Shown: piece after piece, positions 41,193 through 49,084 of the stretch
Layout: each line of letters starts with the position of its first letter
Position numbering within the stretch: position 1 is the first letter of the stretch
Source of the DNA: Nonomuraea cypriaca
Lineage (GTDB): Bacteria > Actinomycetota > Actinomycetes > Streptosporangiales > Streptosporangiaceae
NCBI RefSeq assembly: GCF_015645445.1
Contig: NZ_JADOGI010000006.1
Coordinates: 1 to 64,000 of the forward strand
DNA length: 64,000 nucleotides
Direction: 5' to 3'
Notes under the pieces: model-generated
What the model saw: only the letters and a program-made list of their open reading frames with translations
What the model was told of the DNA's origin: nothing
Database searches by the model: none
Position numbers and translations under genes: made by a program

Positions 41193-42731
41193 ATGAAGCT
41201 GGACAATCGCCCACAGGGGTCCCGGGAGGTTCTCCGCCGGGTCGCTGTGGGCGCCACCGCGGCGGTCATGAGCGTCACCGCGGCGCTCGGCAGCGGACTG
41301 ACGGTCGCCGCCCACGCCGCCGACGACGCGACGCTCACCGGCATCGTCCTCGGCGTGGGCGCCAACGAGTCGCAGCGCGTCGTGTCCTGGTACTCATCGG
41401 CGGACACCGCGCAGGTGGTCCAGGTCGCGCCGACCTCCCGGATCGTCAACGGCGAGTTCCCCAAGGACGCCGTCACCATTCCCGCCACGGTCACCGCGAA
41501 CGTCGTCAACGGCGGCTACAACGCCCACACCACGATCGACGGCCTGAAGGAGGACACCGCGTACTCCTACCGCGTCGGCGCCGAGGGCGGCTGGTCCCCG
41601 GCGTACTCCTTCAAGACCCAGGACTTCGAGGGCGACTTCGACTTCCTGTTCTTCGGCGACCCGCAGATCGGCGCGTCCGGCGACGTGGCGAAGGACGGCG
41701 CCGGGTGGCAGGACACGCTGAACGTCGCCCTCGCCGCCAACCCGGACACCGAACTGCTGGTCTCGGGCGGTGACCAGGTCGAAAGCGCCAACACCGAGAA
41801 GCAGTGGGACGCGTTCCTCGCGCCCGACAAGCTGCGCCAGTACCCGTGGGCCGCCACGATCGGCAACCACGACGTCGGCGGCAAGGCGTACGAACAGCAC
41901 TTCTGGACCCCGAACACCGACCGCTCCGCGCCGTACTACAACGGCAGCGCGGCGACCCGGTCGGGCGGTGACTACTGGTACGTCTACAAGGACGTCCTGT
42001 TCATCGACCTCAACAGCAACGCCTACGCCTCCGGCTCGGACGAGGCGCACATCGGCTACGTCACCGACGTGGTCAAGAACCACGGCGCCGACGCCAAGTA
42101 CACGGTGCTCGTCTACCACCACTCGATCTACTCGCCCGCCAGCCACGCGAACGACGGCGACAACCAGCAGCGCCGCAAGGACTTCCCGACCGCCTTCTCG
42201 AACCTCGGCGTCGACCTGGTCCTGCAGGGTCACGACCACAGCTACACCCGCAGCTACGTGATCAAGAACGGGAAGAAGGCGCACGAGGACGAGCAGCCGG
42301 GTGCCGCCCAGGTGGCCTCCGGTCCGGGTGGCGTCATCTACGTGACGGCGAACTCCGCGTCGGGCTCGAAGTACTACGACATCACCGCTCCTGACCCGGC
42401 CAAGGACCCGAACTACGGCCCCGACCCGCTCAACCCCAAGAGCCACTGGGCCAACTCAGTGGAGAACCAGGAGCACGTCCGTACGTACGTGAAGGTCAAG
42501 GTGACCAAGAACAAGCTCACCGTCGAGAACGTCCGCAGCGGCACCTGCGCCGCACCCAACGCCGCGGTCGAGCTGGGCCAGGAGTCGTGGTGCGGCCCGG
42601 ACAGCGGCGCCGGCGCCGCCCAGCCGGTCGGCTCCACCGTCGACAAGGTGGTGATCAACCCCTACCGCGGCAACGGCCACCGGCCTGACAAGGTCAAGAC
42701 GGCCGCGGCCGAGTCCGCCTGGCTTCAGTAG
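41193..42731 (+). CDS. secreted purple-acid-phosphatase-like metallophosphoesterase
   Basis: A 512-residue secreted protein: twin-arginine-like or Sec signal (REVLRRVAVGATAAVMSVTA ... AHA), an N-terminal FN3-like domain (VSWYSSADTAQVVQV ... YSYRVG), then the phosphoesterase. Metal ligands are in order GDPQIG near 150, GGDQV near 190, GNHDV near 222, YHHS near 300 and QGHDHSYTRSY near 340. The YxxxH tyrosine-rich site and FN3 domain point to the purple acid phosphatase type. Likely releases phosphate outside the cell. A PhoP box was not identified in the 120 bases upstream. Confidence 0.87.
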   Translation: MKLDNRPQGSREVLRRVAVGATAAVMSVTAALGSGLTVAAHAADDATLTGIVLGVGANESQRVVSWYSSADTAQVVQVAPTSRIVNGEFPKDAVTIPATVTANVVNGGYNAHTTIDGLKEDTAYSYRVGAEGGWSPAYSFKTQDFEGDFDFLFFGDPQIGASGDVAKDGAGWQDTLNVALAANPDTELLVSGGDQVESANTEKQWDAFLAPDKLRQYPWAATIGNHDVGGKAYEQHFWTPNTDRSAPYYNGSAATRSGGDYWYVYKDVLFIDLNSNAYASGSDEAHIGYVTDVVKNHGADAKYTVLVYHHSIYSPASHANDGDNQQRRKDFPTAFSNLGVDLVLQGHDHSYTRSYVIKNGKKAHEDEQPGAAQVASGPGGVIYVTANSASGSKYYDITAPDPAKDPNYGPDPLNPKSHWANSVENQEHVRTYVKVKVTKNKLTVENVRSGTCAAPNAAVELGQESWCGPDSGAGAAQPVGSTVDKVVINPYRGNGHRPDKVKTAAAESAWLQ

Positions 42732-42826
42732 CCGACTCCGCTTCGGTAGCCGACTCCCTGGTGAGGTGGGCGCCGCCGGTGCCCGCCTCACCATCCCGCC
42801 ACTCCCAGACCGCCCGAGGACCACAG

Positions 42827-43783
42827 ATGCACCCGCGTACGACCACAGCCCTCGCCCAGGCCACCGTCGTGGTGCTGCTCGCCGCGCTCGGCCTCCTCGG
42901 GCTGGGAGCCGGACCCGCCGCGGCGGCGGACGGCGACGCCTCCTGGACTGTCAGCACGGCCGCCGACGACTTCGGCTCCGGGCGGCCGAACTACAGCTAC
43001 ACGCTCAACCCGGGCGGGCGGCTCGAGGACGGTCTCGTGGTCGTCAACCGGGGCACCACACCGCTCCACCTGGCCGTGTACGCCGCCGACGCGTTCACCG
43101 ACGAGAGGGGGCGGCTCGACCTGGTCACCAAGGAGGCGAAGCCGGCCCGGGTCGGCGCGTGGGTCCACCCGGACCGGCCTGACGTGACGGTCCGGCCCGG
43201 CGAGTCGGCCGAGGTGCCGTTCACGGTCGCTCTTCCCAAGGACGCCGCGCCCGGCGAGTACATGGGCGGCATCGTCACCTCGCTGACGCCGGAGCGGCGT
43301 CTCGGCATCCGGATCCGGCTGCGCGTGGGCGGAGAGCTCAGGCCGAGCCTGTCGGTCGAGGACCTGCGCGTGCGGTACGCGGGCACGTCCAATCCGTTCG
43401 GGAAGGGCGACGTCACCGTCACCTACACGATCCACAACACGGGCAACGCCATCCTCACGGGTCGGCAGGCGGTGTCCCTGTCGGGCCCCTTCGGCCGCCT
43501 GGGCGCCGGTCGGCAGATCGGCGACTCGCCCCAGCTGCTCCCCGGCGACACCTGGAAGGTGTCCGTGCCGGTCCACGGAGTGGCTCCCGCGCTGAGGCTG
43601 ACGGGGACGGTCACCCTCGTCCCGCTGCTCACCGACGCGTCAGGCTCGATCGCCCCGCTCGCCGCCGCCGAGGCCACGACGCACGCCTGGACCATCCCCT
43701 GGGCTCTGCTGCTTCTCCTCGTCGTCGTCTGCGGGCTCGTCGTCGCGGGTCTGGCCTTCCTGCGCCGCCGCCGCGCGAGGTGA
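42827..43783 (+). CDS. DUF916-like cell-surface protein
   Basis: The 318-residue protein has a signal peptide (VVVLLAALGLLGLGAGPAAAA), a beta-rich domain with YTLNPGGRLEDGLVVVNRGT and TVRPGESAEVPFTVALPKDA (WxL-protein peptidoglycan-binding DUF916 pattern), and a C-terminal membrane helix (WALLLLLVVVCGLVVAGLAFL) followed by RRRRAR. That makes it a type I membrane/wall-facing protein. Bases 42722-42760 contain a direct repeat of GTAGCCGACTCC. Partner WxL proteins are not seen. Confidence 0.78.
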   Translation: MHPRTTTALAQATVVVLLAALGLLGLGAGPAAAADGDASWTVSTAADDFGSGRPNYSYTLNPGGRLEDGLVVVNRGTTPLHLAVYAADAFTDERGRLDLVTKEAKPARVGAWVHPDRPDVTVRPGESAEVPFTVALPKDAAPGEYMGGIVTSLTPERRLGIRIRLRVGGELRPSLSVEDLRVRYAGTSNPFGKGDVTVTYTIHNTGNAILTGRQAVSLSGPFGRLGAGRQIGDSPQLLPGDTWKVSVPVHGVAPALRLTGTVTLVPLLTDASGSIAPLAAAEATTHAWTIPWALLLLLVVVCGLVVAGLAFLRRRRAR

Positions 43784-44141
43784 GGCAGGGTGTTTGCCGT
43801 GATGGTCGCCGAACTCGGTCACAGACTCACCGTCCTCCAAGCCGCGCCGACCCGTACTCGATCGGCGCGGGGATCCCACTCCTGCCAGGTGATGTGCTCG
43901 TAGCCGGTGAGGTCGGCCGGGCCTGTCACGAGTTGACCCTCGCGTTCTGAGGAAGCTGAGAGGCGATCTCAGCTTGCTGTAGCAGTTCTCGGACAAGTGC
44001 GGAGTCATCGTCACCGCTCATTGTCTGGGCCATCCCGGCGTTGAGTTGAGCATCGCGCCTACTTCCCGCGGACCGGACCATCGTCCAGGCCGGCGCGGAG
44101 GTTTAAGCCAACAACTCACCAAGATAGCCTCGCTTAGCTTT
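43784..44141. other. intergenic with a possible gene fragment
   Basis: About 360 bases. On the minus strand 43819-43929 encodes a 36-residue frame (YEHITWQEWDPRADRVRV, then WRTVSL) that looks like the end or core of a small protein, from GTG 43929. I cannot assign it. No other gene is supported. Confidence 0.4.
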
Positions 44142-44162
44142 ATACCTTGCCGCACAAGGTAT
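44142..44162. promoter_or_regulatory. PadR operator
   Basis: ATACCTTG - CCGCA - CAAGGTAT: perfect 8-base arms 19 bases upstream of the padR ATG. The ATAC...GTAT ends fit the consensus reported for PadR-s1 operators. Confidence 0.68.
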
Positions 44163-44181
44163 CGGGTCGTACTGTGGTCTT

Positions 44182-44568
44182 ATGTCTGAGGGCACCGAGG
44201 CGACGCCGGAATCGGGAAGCATCGCCCGTCTGCGTCGCGAGCTGGCACGTGGCACGACCGAGCTGGCCGTGCTGTCCGTCCTCAGCGTCCGCCGCCGATA
44301 CGGCTACGAGCTGCTGAAAGTGCTGCGGCAGACGGGCGAGGGTGTCCTGGAGGTCAAGGAGGGCACGCTCTATCCGCTGCTGCACCGGCTGGAGGATTCC
44401 GGACACATCCTTGCGACCTGGGAGGCGGAAGGACGCACCAGGCCGCGCAAGTACTACGTCATCACGCCGGATGGCCGCACCTACCTCGGCATGCTGCGCA
44501 CCGAGTGGAGCGGCCTGGTCGACGGGATGCGACAGCTACTCGACACTCTTGGTGAGGTGCGGGAATGA
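44182..44568 (+). CDS. PadR family regulator of the RDD/CPBP operon
   Basis: A 128-residue PadR protein with the full winged helix (LAVLSVLSVRRRYGYELLKV, VKEGTLYPLLHRLEDSGHIL, RTRPRKYYVITPDG) and a short C-terminal dimer helix. Its stop overlaps the next gene in ATGA. The perfect ATACCTTG/CAAGGTAT palindrome upstream implies autoregulation of the three-gene operon. Confidence 0.92.
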   Translation: MSEGTEATPESGSIARLRRELARGTTELAVLSVLSVRRRYGYELLKVLRQTGEGVLEVKEGTLYPLLHRLEDSGHILATWEAEGRTRPRKYYVITPDGRTYLGMLRTEWSGLVDGMRQLLDTLGEVRE

Positions 44569-45269
44569 GCAACGAGCGGCAGATCATCGACGATTACCTG
44601 GAAAGGGTCGGACGCCATCTGACGGGCCCGGCCAGGGACAGGGCGAAAGCGGAGGTCGGCGAGCACCTGTCGGACGCGGCGGAGGCGGGGGAGTTGACCG
44701 AGGCCCTGAGCCGCCTCGGCGCCCCGCACGAGGCGGCTGCCACCTTCGCCGAGTTACGGTCCGCACCGCCCGCTCCCATGGACGCCCGGTTGACCGCGGT
44801 GGTGATCGACAATCTGCCGCTTGCCGGCGTCACGATCGCGCTGCTCGTTCAGGGGATCGTGGGGACCGTGGAGAGGAGCGGCTTCGCGCTGGCGTTCCCG
44901 CCGTTCGTCTACGCCAAGATCGGTGACGGCTGCGTGGCCATCGGGCCGCCCCCGCAGTGCGGCGCCTACGACGACGCCGGGCTGCTCTACAGCCTGGGCG
45001 TTCCGCTGGCCCTGCTCTGGTCGATCGCCGGACTAGGACTGCTGGAGGCATGGACAGGAACGACTCCGGGCAAGCGCCTCATGAAGTTGTGCGTCGTGAC
45101 CGAGGCCGGGCTGCGCATCCACCCGGTCGCCGGTGTCGTACGGCGGCTCAGCCTGCTGCTGGGACCGCTCGCCTGGCTGGACTGGCTGCCCGTCGTCTGG
45201 GGCGACCGCCGGAGGGTGCTCGACCGCCTGACCGAGGTCAAGGTCGTGAGCGTTCGGGAGGCGAAGTGA
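44565..45269 (+). CDS. HAAS-RDD membrane protein
   Basis: The 234-residue product begins with a ~70-residue cytosolic helical domain of the HAAS type (IIDDYLERVGRHLTGPARDR, EVGEHLSDAAEAG, LSRLGAPHEAAATFAELR) commonly encoded next to padR. It continues as an RDD family membrane domain (DARLTAVVIDNLPLAGVTIA; TPGKRLMKLCVV; VRRLSLLLGPLAWLDW). A cysteine pair in the extracytoplasmic loop (GDGCVAIGPPPQCG) may be disulphide-bonded. It overlaps padR and the CPBP gene by four bases each. Probably part of an envelope-stress response; function inferred from gene order. Confidence 0.87.
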   Translation: MSNERQIIDDYLERVGRHLTGPARDRAKAEVGEHLSDAAEAGELTEALSRLGAPHEAAATFAELRSAPPAPMDARLTAVVIDNLPLAGVTIALLVQGIVGTVERSGFALAFPPFVYAKIGDGCVAIGPPPQCGAYDDAGLLYSLGVPLALLWSIAGLGLLEAWTGTTPGKRLMKLCVVTEAGLRIHPVAGVVRRLSLLLGPLAWLDWLPVVWGDRRRVLDRLTEVKVVSVREAK

Positions 45270-45928
45270 AGACCGCCGTCCGTGTCCCGCCTCTCGCGGC
45301 GCTGGCCGTCGGCGTGGCGCTGTGGTACTTCCCCACGCTCGTGGAGCGCGCGTCCCGGCTGCTGGGCGACGACGATCGCGCGCTGAACTTCGACCTCGTC
45401 CTGTTGTCGCGCTGGATCGCCGTCGCGCTGCTGCTGGGCTTCGTACTGGCCGTGGAGCGGCGGCCGCTGTCGTCGGTGGGCCTGCAGGTCCCTCGCCGGC
45501 GGGACGTCCTGATCACCGTCGGGCTGGCCGTCCTGGCACCGGTGGTCGGCTTCTCCCTGTACGCGCTCGTCGCGGGCCCCGGCCCCGACCAGCAGGCGCA
45601 GTCCGGGCAGATCATAGCGAGCATGTCGGTCGCCGGGGCGGTCCACCTGATCGTCAACGCCGCCGTCGTCGAGGAGCTCTTCTACCGCGGCTTCCTCATG
45701 GAGCGGCTCATCGACCTCACCGGGCGGCCCTGGCTGGCCGCCCTCGTGTCCTATGTGGTGTTCGTCGGCGGGCATCTGCCCGGCTCGGGAGCGGCCACCA
45801 CGCTGACCGTCGTCGCCGTGGGAGCGCTGCTTCTCGTCGGCCTCTACTGGGTGCGCCGCAACCTGCTGCTGTGCATGGGCGCACACGCCATCGGCAACCT
45901 TCCCATCCTGGCCGCCGCCCTCGCCTGA
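45266..45928 (+). CDS. CPBP (CAAX-type) intramembrane protease
   Basis: A 220-residue membrane protein from GTG 45266, overlapping the RDD gene by four bases. Six or so hydrophobic helices; the CPBP/Abi motifs are VVEELFYRGFLMERL near 137 (EExxxR), FVGGHLPG near 170 (His) and MGAHAIGN near 208 (HxxxN). These form a glutamate-type intramembrane endopeptidase site. Third gene of the padR operon. Confidence 0.9.
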   Translation: MKTAVRVPPLAALAVGVALWYFPTLVERASRLLGDDDRALNFDLVLLSRWIAVALLLGFVLAVERRPLSSVGLQVPRRRDVLITVGLAVLAPVVGFSLYALVAGPGPDQQAQSGQIIASMSVAGAVHLIVNAAVVEELFYRGFLMERLIDLTGRPWLAALVSYVVFVGGHLPGSGAATTLTVVAVGALLLVGLYWVRRNLLLCMGAHAIGNLPILAAALA

Positions 45929-45931
45929 ACC

Positions 45932-47974
45932 TCAGCGGGTGGTGCAGAGGGTGCCGTTGAGGGTGAACGTGGTGGGCAGGACGTTCGGGCCGCTGTAGGT
46001 GCCGACGAAGCCGATCGTGGTCGACGCCCCCGTGGCGAGCGAGGCGTTGGAGGAGTCGTTGACGGCCTTGACGTCCGAGCCGGTCTGCGTCCAGACGGCG
46101 CTCCAGCCGCTGTCGAAGCCCTGCCAGGTCCTGGGCCAGCTGAAGTTCAGGGTCCAGCCGTTGATCGGGGCGCCCTGGTTGGTGATGTCGATGGCGCCGA
46201 CGTAGCCGTTCCCCCAGTCGTTCTGGTCGGTCACTCGTACGGTGCAGGAGGCGGCGGCGGGTGTGCCGGTCGTGAACGTCAGCGGCGGGGAGGACCAGGA
46301 GAGGCCGCCTCCGGTGTCCCTGGTGATCACGTTGATCGTGTAGCGGGTGCCGGGTTTGAGGTTGTTCACGGTGAGCGAGGTGCCCGGGGTCTCGCCGAGT
46401 TGCTCGCTGACGGCGCCGTACTGGTGGTGGACCTCGTACTTGGCGATGGGACGCGCGCCGGGGGAGGCGGCGGGCCAGGAGATCGTGGCGGTCTTGTCCG
46501 TCAGGCCGGAGACGGTGGGACGGCCTGGCGCGCCGGGCAGGCCGGTCTGGGGCGCGGAGGGACGCAGGACGAGCGTGGTGAGGGAGAGCGGCGGCAGTGT
46601 CTGTCCGGTGGCGGTTCCCGTGGTCGAGCGGGTGATGCCGGTGGCGCCGTTGGTGTGGGTCAGGACGGTGGGCGCGCCGGACGCGGGGGAGAAGCCGGCG
46701 TAGTCGATCGCGACGGGGTACGACGTGCCGGACGACCTGTTGATCAGCATGACGGCCAGGTCGCCGTTGGCGCGGCGGACGGCGTGCGCGGTGACCTGCG
46801 CCTCGTCGGTCGCGGCCCGGATGAACCGGTCGCCGGGATGCGCGAACTCACTCACCATCCGCAGCGCGTGGTACGGCGCGAAGGGGGTGTTCAGCGGCGG
46901 CTCGCAGACGCTGCCGTCGGAGGTGCACCCCCCGCTCGACAGCAGGCCGAAGTCACCGTAGTCGGTGTGCCCCTCGACCTCGGTGACGGCGCCGATGCCG
47001 TTGTGGACGTTCCACCAGTTGACGGTGAACACCCCGTTCGCCAGCAGTGTCGCGTACGCGTCGGCGGCGGCCAGCGCGCCCGGCTGGGTGTTGGTGCCGT
47101 TGCTGCTCGACCCGGTGTTGAACTCGGTCATCGCGATGCCGATCCGCTCGGCGGCGCCCGGCCCCGCGTGCTTCGCGATCTGCTCACGGGTGAGGTGGAT
47201 CATGTCGGGCACGTGGGCTGTCCTGTCGAGGGCGCCGGGGTACCAGTGCAGGATGACGAAGTCGATCTTCGGTCCGGCCGCCGACAGGACGACCTGGTTC
47301 CAGGTTCCCTCGTCGCCCTCGGCGGTGATGCCGTCGGGCCAGTTGGCCGGCGTGGTGAGCACCGCGCCGATCTTGATGGTCGGGTCGGCGGCCTTCATCG
47401 CGTCGGCGTAGGCGACGACGTGGCGGGCGTACTCGGCCGGGCTCTTGTCGGCGTGGTCGTCGGCCTCCCAGGCCGAGCCGTAGCGGCCGTTGCCGTAGTT
47501 CTCGTTGCCGATCTCCCAGAGCTTGACGCCGTAGCCCTTGGTGACGTTGGCGTGGCGTACCCAGGCGGCGGCTTCCTCGGCGGTGCCGGTGCCGTAGTTG
47601 GCGGTCACCATCACCTGCGCCCCGGTGCGCCGCGCCCCGCTCATGAAGGTGTCGAAGTCGGTGTCGGGTGCCACGTAACCGCCGGGCGCGGTGTGGTCGG
47701 CCCAGTGGTAGATGTCGGAGTACGACCCGCCGGGATAGCGCAGCAGCTTCACGCCCGCGTCCTTGAGCAGGCCGGCGGTCTCGTCGGTGCCCAGATTGCT
47801 GTCCCAGATCGCGTGGTTGGCGCCGATGCCTGTCTCGGGTACGGAGGCCAGCGCGGCACGGGCGTTCACGGTCACCGCGACGGGGGCGACCTCGTCGGCG
47901 TGCGCCGCGGGGACGCTCAGCGCGGCCAGCGCCAGCACGACGGCGGACGCGGCTCGTAAGAGGGATTTCGGCAT
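45932..47974 (-). CDS. secreted GH51-like glycosidase with FN3 and CBM2
   Basis: Multidomain secreted polysaccharide hydrolase, 680 residues. Signal peptide AASAVVLALAALSVPAAHA. The catalytic domain (~30-450) is an alpha-L-arabinofuranosidase-like (beta/alpha)8 barrel: LLRYPGGSYSDIYHWADH near 78, EIGNENYGNGRYG near 153 with the acid/base glutamate, and IAMTEFNTGSSSNG near 280 with the nucleophile. FN3 domain ~485-570 (GRPTVSGLTDKTATISW), then a CBM2 (~578-680: CTVRVTDQNDWGNGYVG ... GWTLNFSWPRTW). It should attack arabinose-bearing plant polymers while bound to cellulose or xylan. Single gene, convergent with the CPBP operon. Confidence 0.88.
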   Translation of the reverse strand: MPKSLLRAASAVVLALAALSVPAAHADEVAPVAVTVNARAALASVPETGIGANHAIWDSNLGTDETAGLLKDAGVKLLRYPGGSYSDIYHWADHTAPGGYVAPDTDFDTFMSGARRTGAQVMVTANYGTGTAEEAAAWVRHANVTKGYGVKLWEIGNENYGNGRYGSAWEADDHADKSPAEYARHVVAYADAMKAADPTIKIGAVLTTPANWPDGITAEGDEGTWNQVVLSAAGPKIDFVILHWYPGALDRTAHVPDMIHLTREQIAKHAGPGAAERIGIAMTEFNTGSSSNGTNTQPGALAAADAYATLLANGVFTVNWWNVHNGIGAVTEVEGHTDYGDFGLLSSGGCTSDGSVCEPPLNTPFAPYHALRMVSEFAHPGDRFIRAATDEAQVTAHAVRRANGDLAVMLINRSSGTSYPVAIDYAGFSPASGAPTVLTHTNGATGITRSTTGTATGQTLPPLSLTTLVLRPSAPQTGLPGAPGRPTVSGLTDKTATISWPAASPGARPIAKYEVHHQYGAVSEQLGETPGTSLTVNNLKPGTRYTINVITRDTGGGLSWSSPPLTFTTGTPAAASCTVRVTDQNDWGNGYVGAIDITNQGAPINGWTLNFSWPRTWQGFDSGWSAVWTQTGSDVKAVNDSSNASLATGASTTIGFVGTYSGPNVLPTTFTLNGTLCTTR

Positions 47975-48094
47975 CGGCGCACCTTGCCATGGGCAGGGGA
48001 TTCACGAAGGGCATCATGATCATGCGGTGTGTCCTCATGCCCGTCAACCAGCGCTGAAACTTTCACGAAATGGTCAGAGTGACATCATGGGGTC

Positions 48095-49075
48095 ATGCTG
48101 GAAGCCGCTGGATTGGCTGAGGTGGAGGAACGGGCCTACCGGTTACTCGTACGCGCCGGCGAGGCGGACGTGCGCGATCTCGCCGAGGAGCTGGGCATCA
48201 CACCGGACGCCGCCACCACCGCCCTGTCGGCCATGCTGGACAAGGGCCTCGCGCGCGAGGTGGTGGAGAGCAGGTTCGCGCCGGTGGCGCCGGAGGTGGC
48301 GCTCGGGCCACGGCTGGTGCGGCAGCAGGAGACGATCGACTGGGCGCGGCAGGCGGTGGAGCAGCTCGCCGAGGAATACCGTTCGAGCCTGCGCCGCAGG
48401 GACGCCGACCGGCTGATCGAGGTGCTGCCGAGCCGGGCGGCGCTGCGCGAGCAGGTACGCCACCTCCAGGACAGCGCCCGCGAGGAGGTCATGTACTTCT
48501 GCCGGGCCGGGCACGTGGTGATGCCGTCCACGGACAACACCGAGGAGCTGGAGGCGCTCGGCCGCGGCGTGGACTACCGGGTCATCTACGAGCGGGCCCT
48601 GCTGGAGGAGCCCGGGATGGTGGCCAACGTGGCGTTCGGCATCAAGCTGGGCGAGCGGGCGCGCGCCGTACGCGTGCTGCCGGTGCGGATGATGATCGCG
48701 GACCGGTCCACCGCGCTGCTGCCGCTGGTGCAGCACGCGGGCCGGGCGACCGAGCCCACCGCCGCGCTGGTGCGCGGGAGCAGCCTGCTGGAGGCGCTGA
48801 TCGGGCTGTTCGAGACCCAGTGGGAGCGGGCCACGCCGATCAGGTTCCTGGAGGACGGGCAGGTCACCGACGGCGCGCCGACCTGCCCGCTGGACGCGGA
48901 CGAGCTCTACCTGCTCTCGCTGCTGGTCGCCGGGGTGCCGGACAAGTCGATCGCCACCCAGCTCGGGCTGAGCCAGCGTACGGTGCAGCGCCGCGTCTAC
49001 CACCTGATGCGGCTCGCGGGCGCGCAGACCAGGATGCAACTTGCCTGGCATGCGGCCCGCGAGCGCTGGTTGTGA
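48095..49075 (+). CDS. TrmB/LuxR-type transcriptional regulator
   Basis: A 326-residue regulator with two DNA-binding domains: an N-terminal TrmB-like winged helix (VEERAYRLLVRAGEADVRDL, LGITPDAATTALSAMLDKGL) and a C-terminal LuxR HTH (LLVAGVPDKSIATQLGLSQR, then TVQRRVYHLM). The middle (~100-245) resembles the phospholipase-D-like ligand domain of TrmB regulators (AREEVMYFCRAGHVV, VDYRVIYERALLEEPG). Such genes commonly sit beside large secreted subtilases in actinomycetes, and here the next gene, convergent, is one. Probably its regulator. Confidence 0.86.
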   Translation: MLEAAGLAEVEERAYRLLVRAGEADVRDLAEELGITPDAATTALSAMLDKGLAREVVESRFAPVAPEVALGPRLVRQQETIDWARQAVEQLAEEYRSSLRRRDADRLIEVLPSRAALREQVRHLQDSAREEVMYFCRAGHVVMPSTDNTEELEALGRGVDYRVIYERALLEEPGMVANVAFGIKLGERARAVRVLPVRMMIADRSTALLPLVQHAGRATEPTAALVRGSSLLEALIGLFETQWERATPIRFLEDGQVTDGAPTCPLDADELYLLSLLVAGVPDKSIATQLGLSQRTVQRRVYHLMRLAGAQTRMQLAWHAARERWL

Positions 49076-49084
49076 GCCCCCGGA

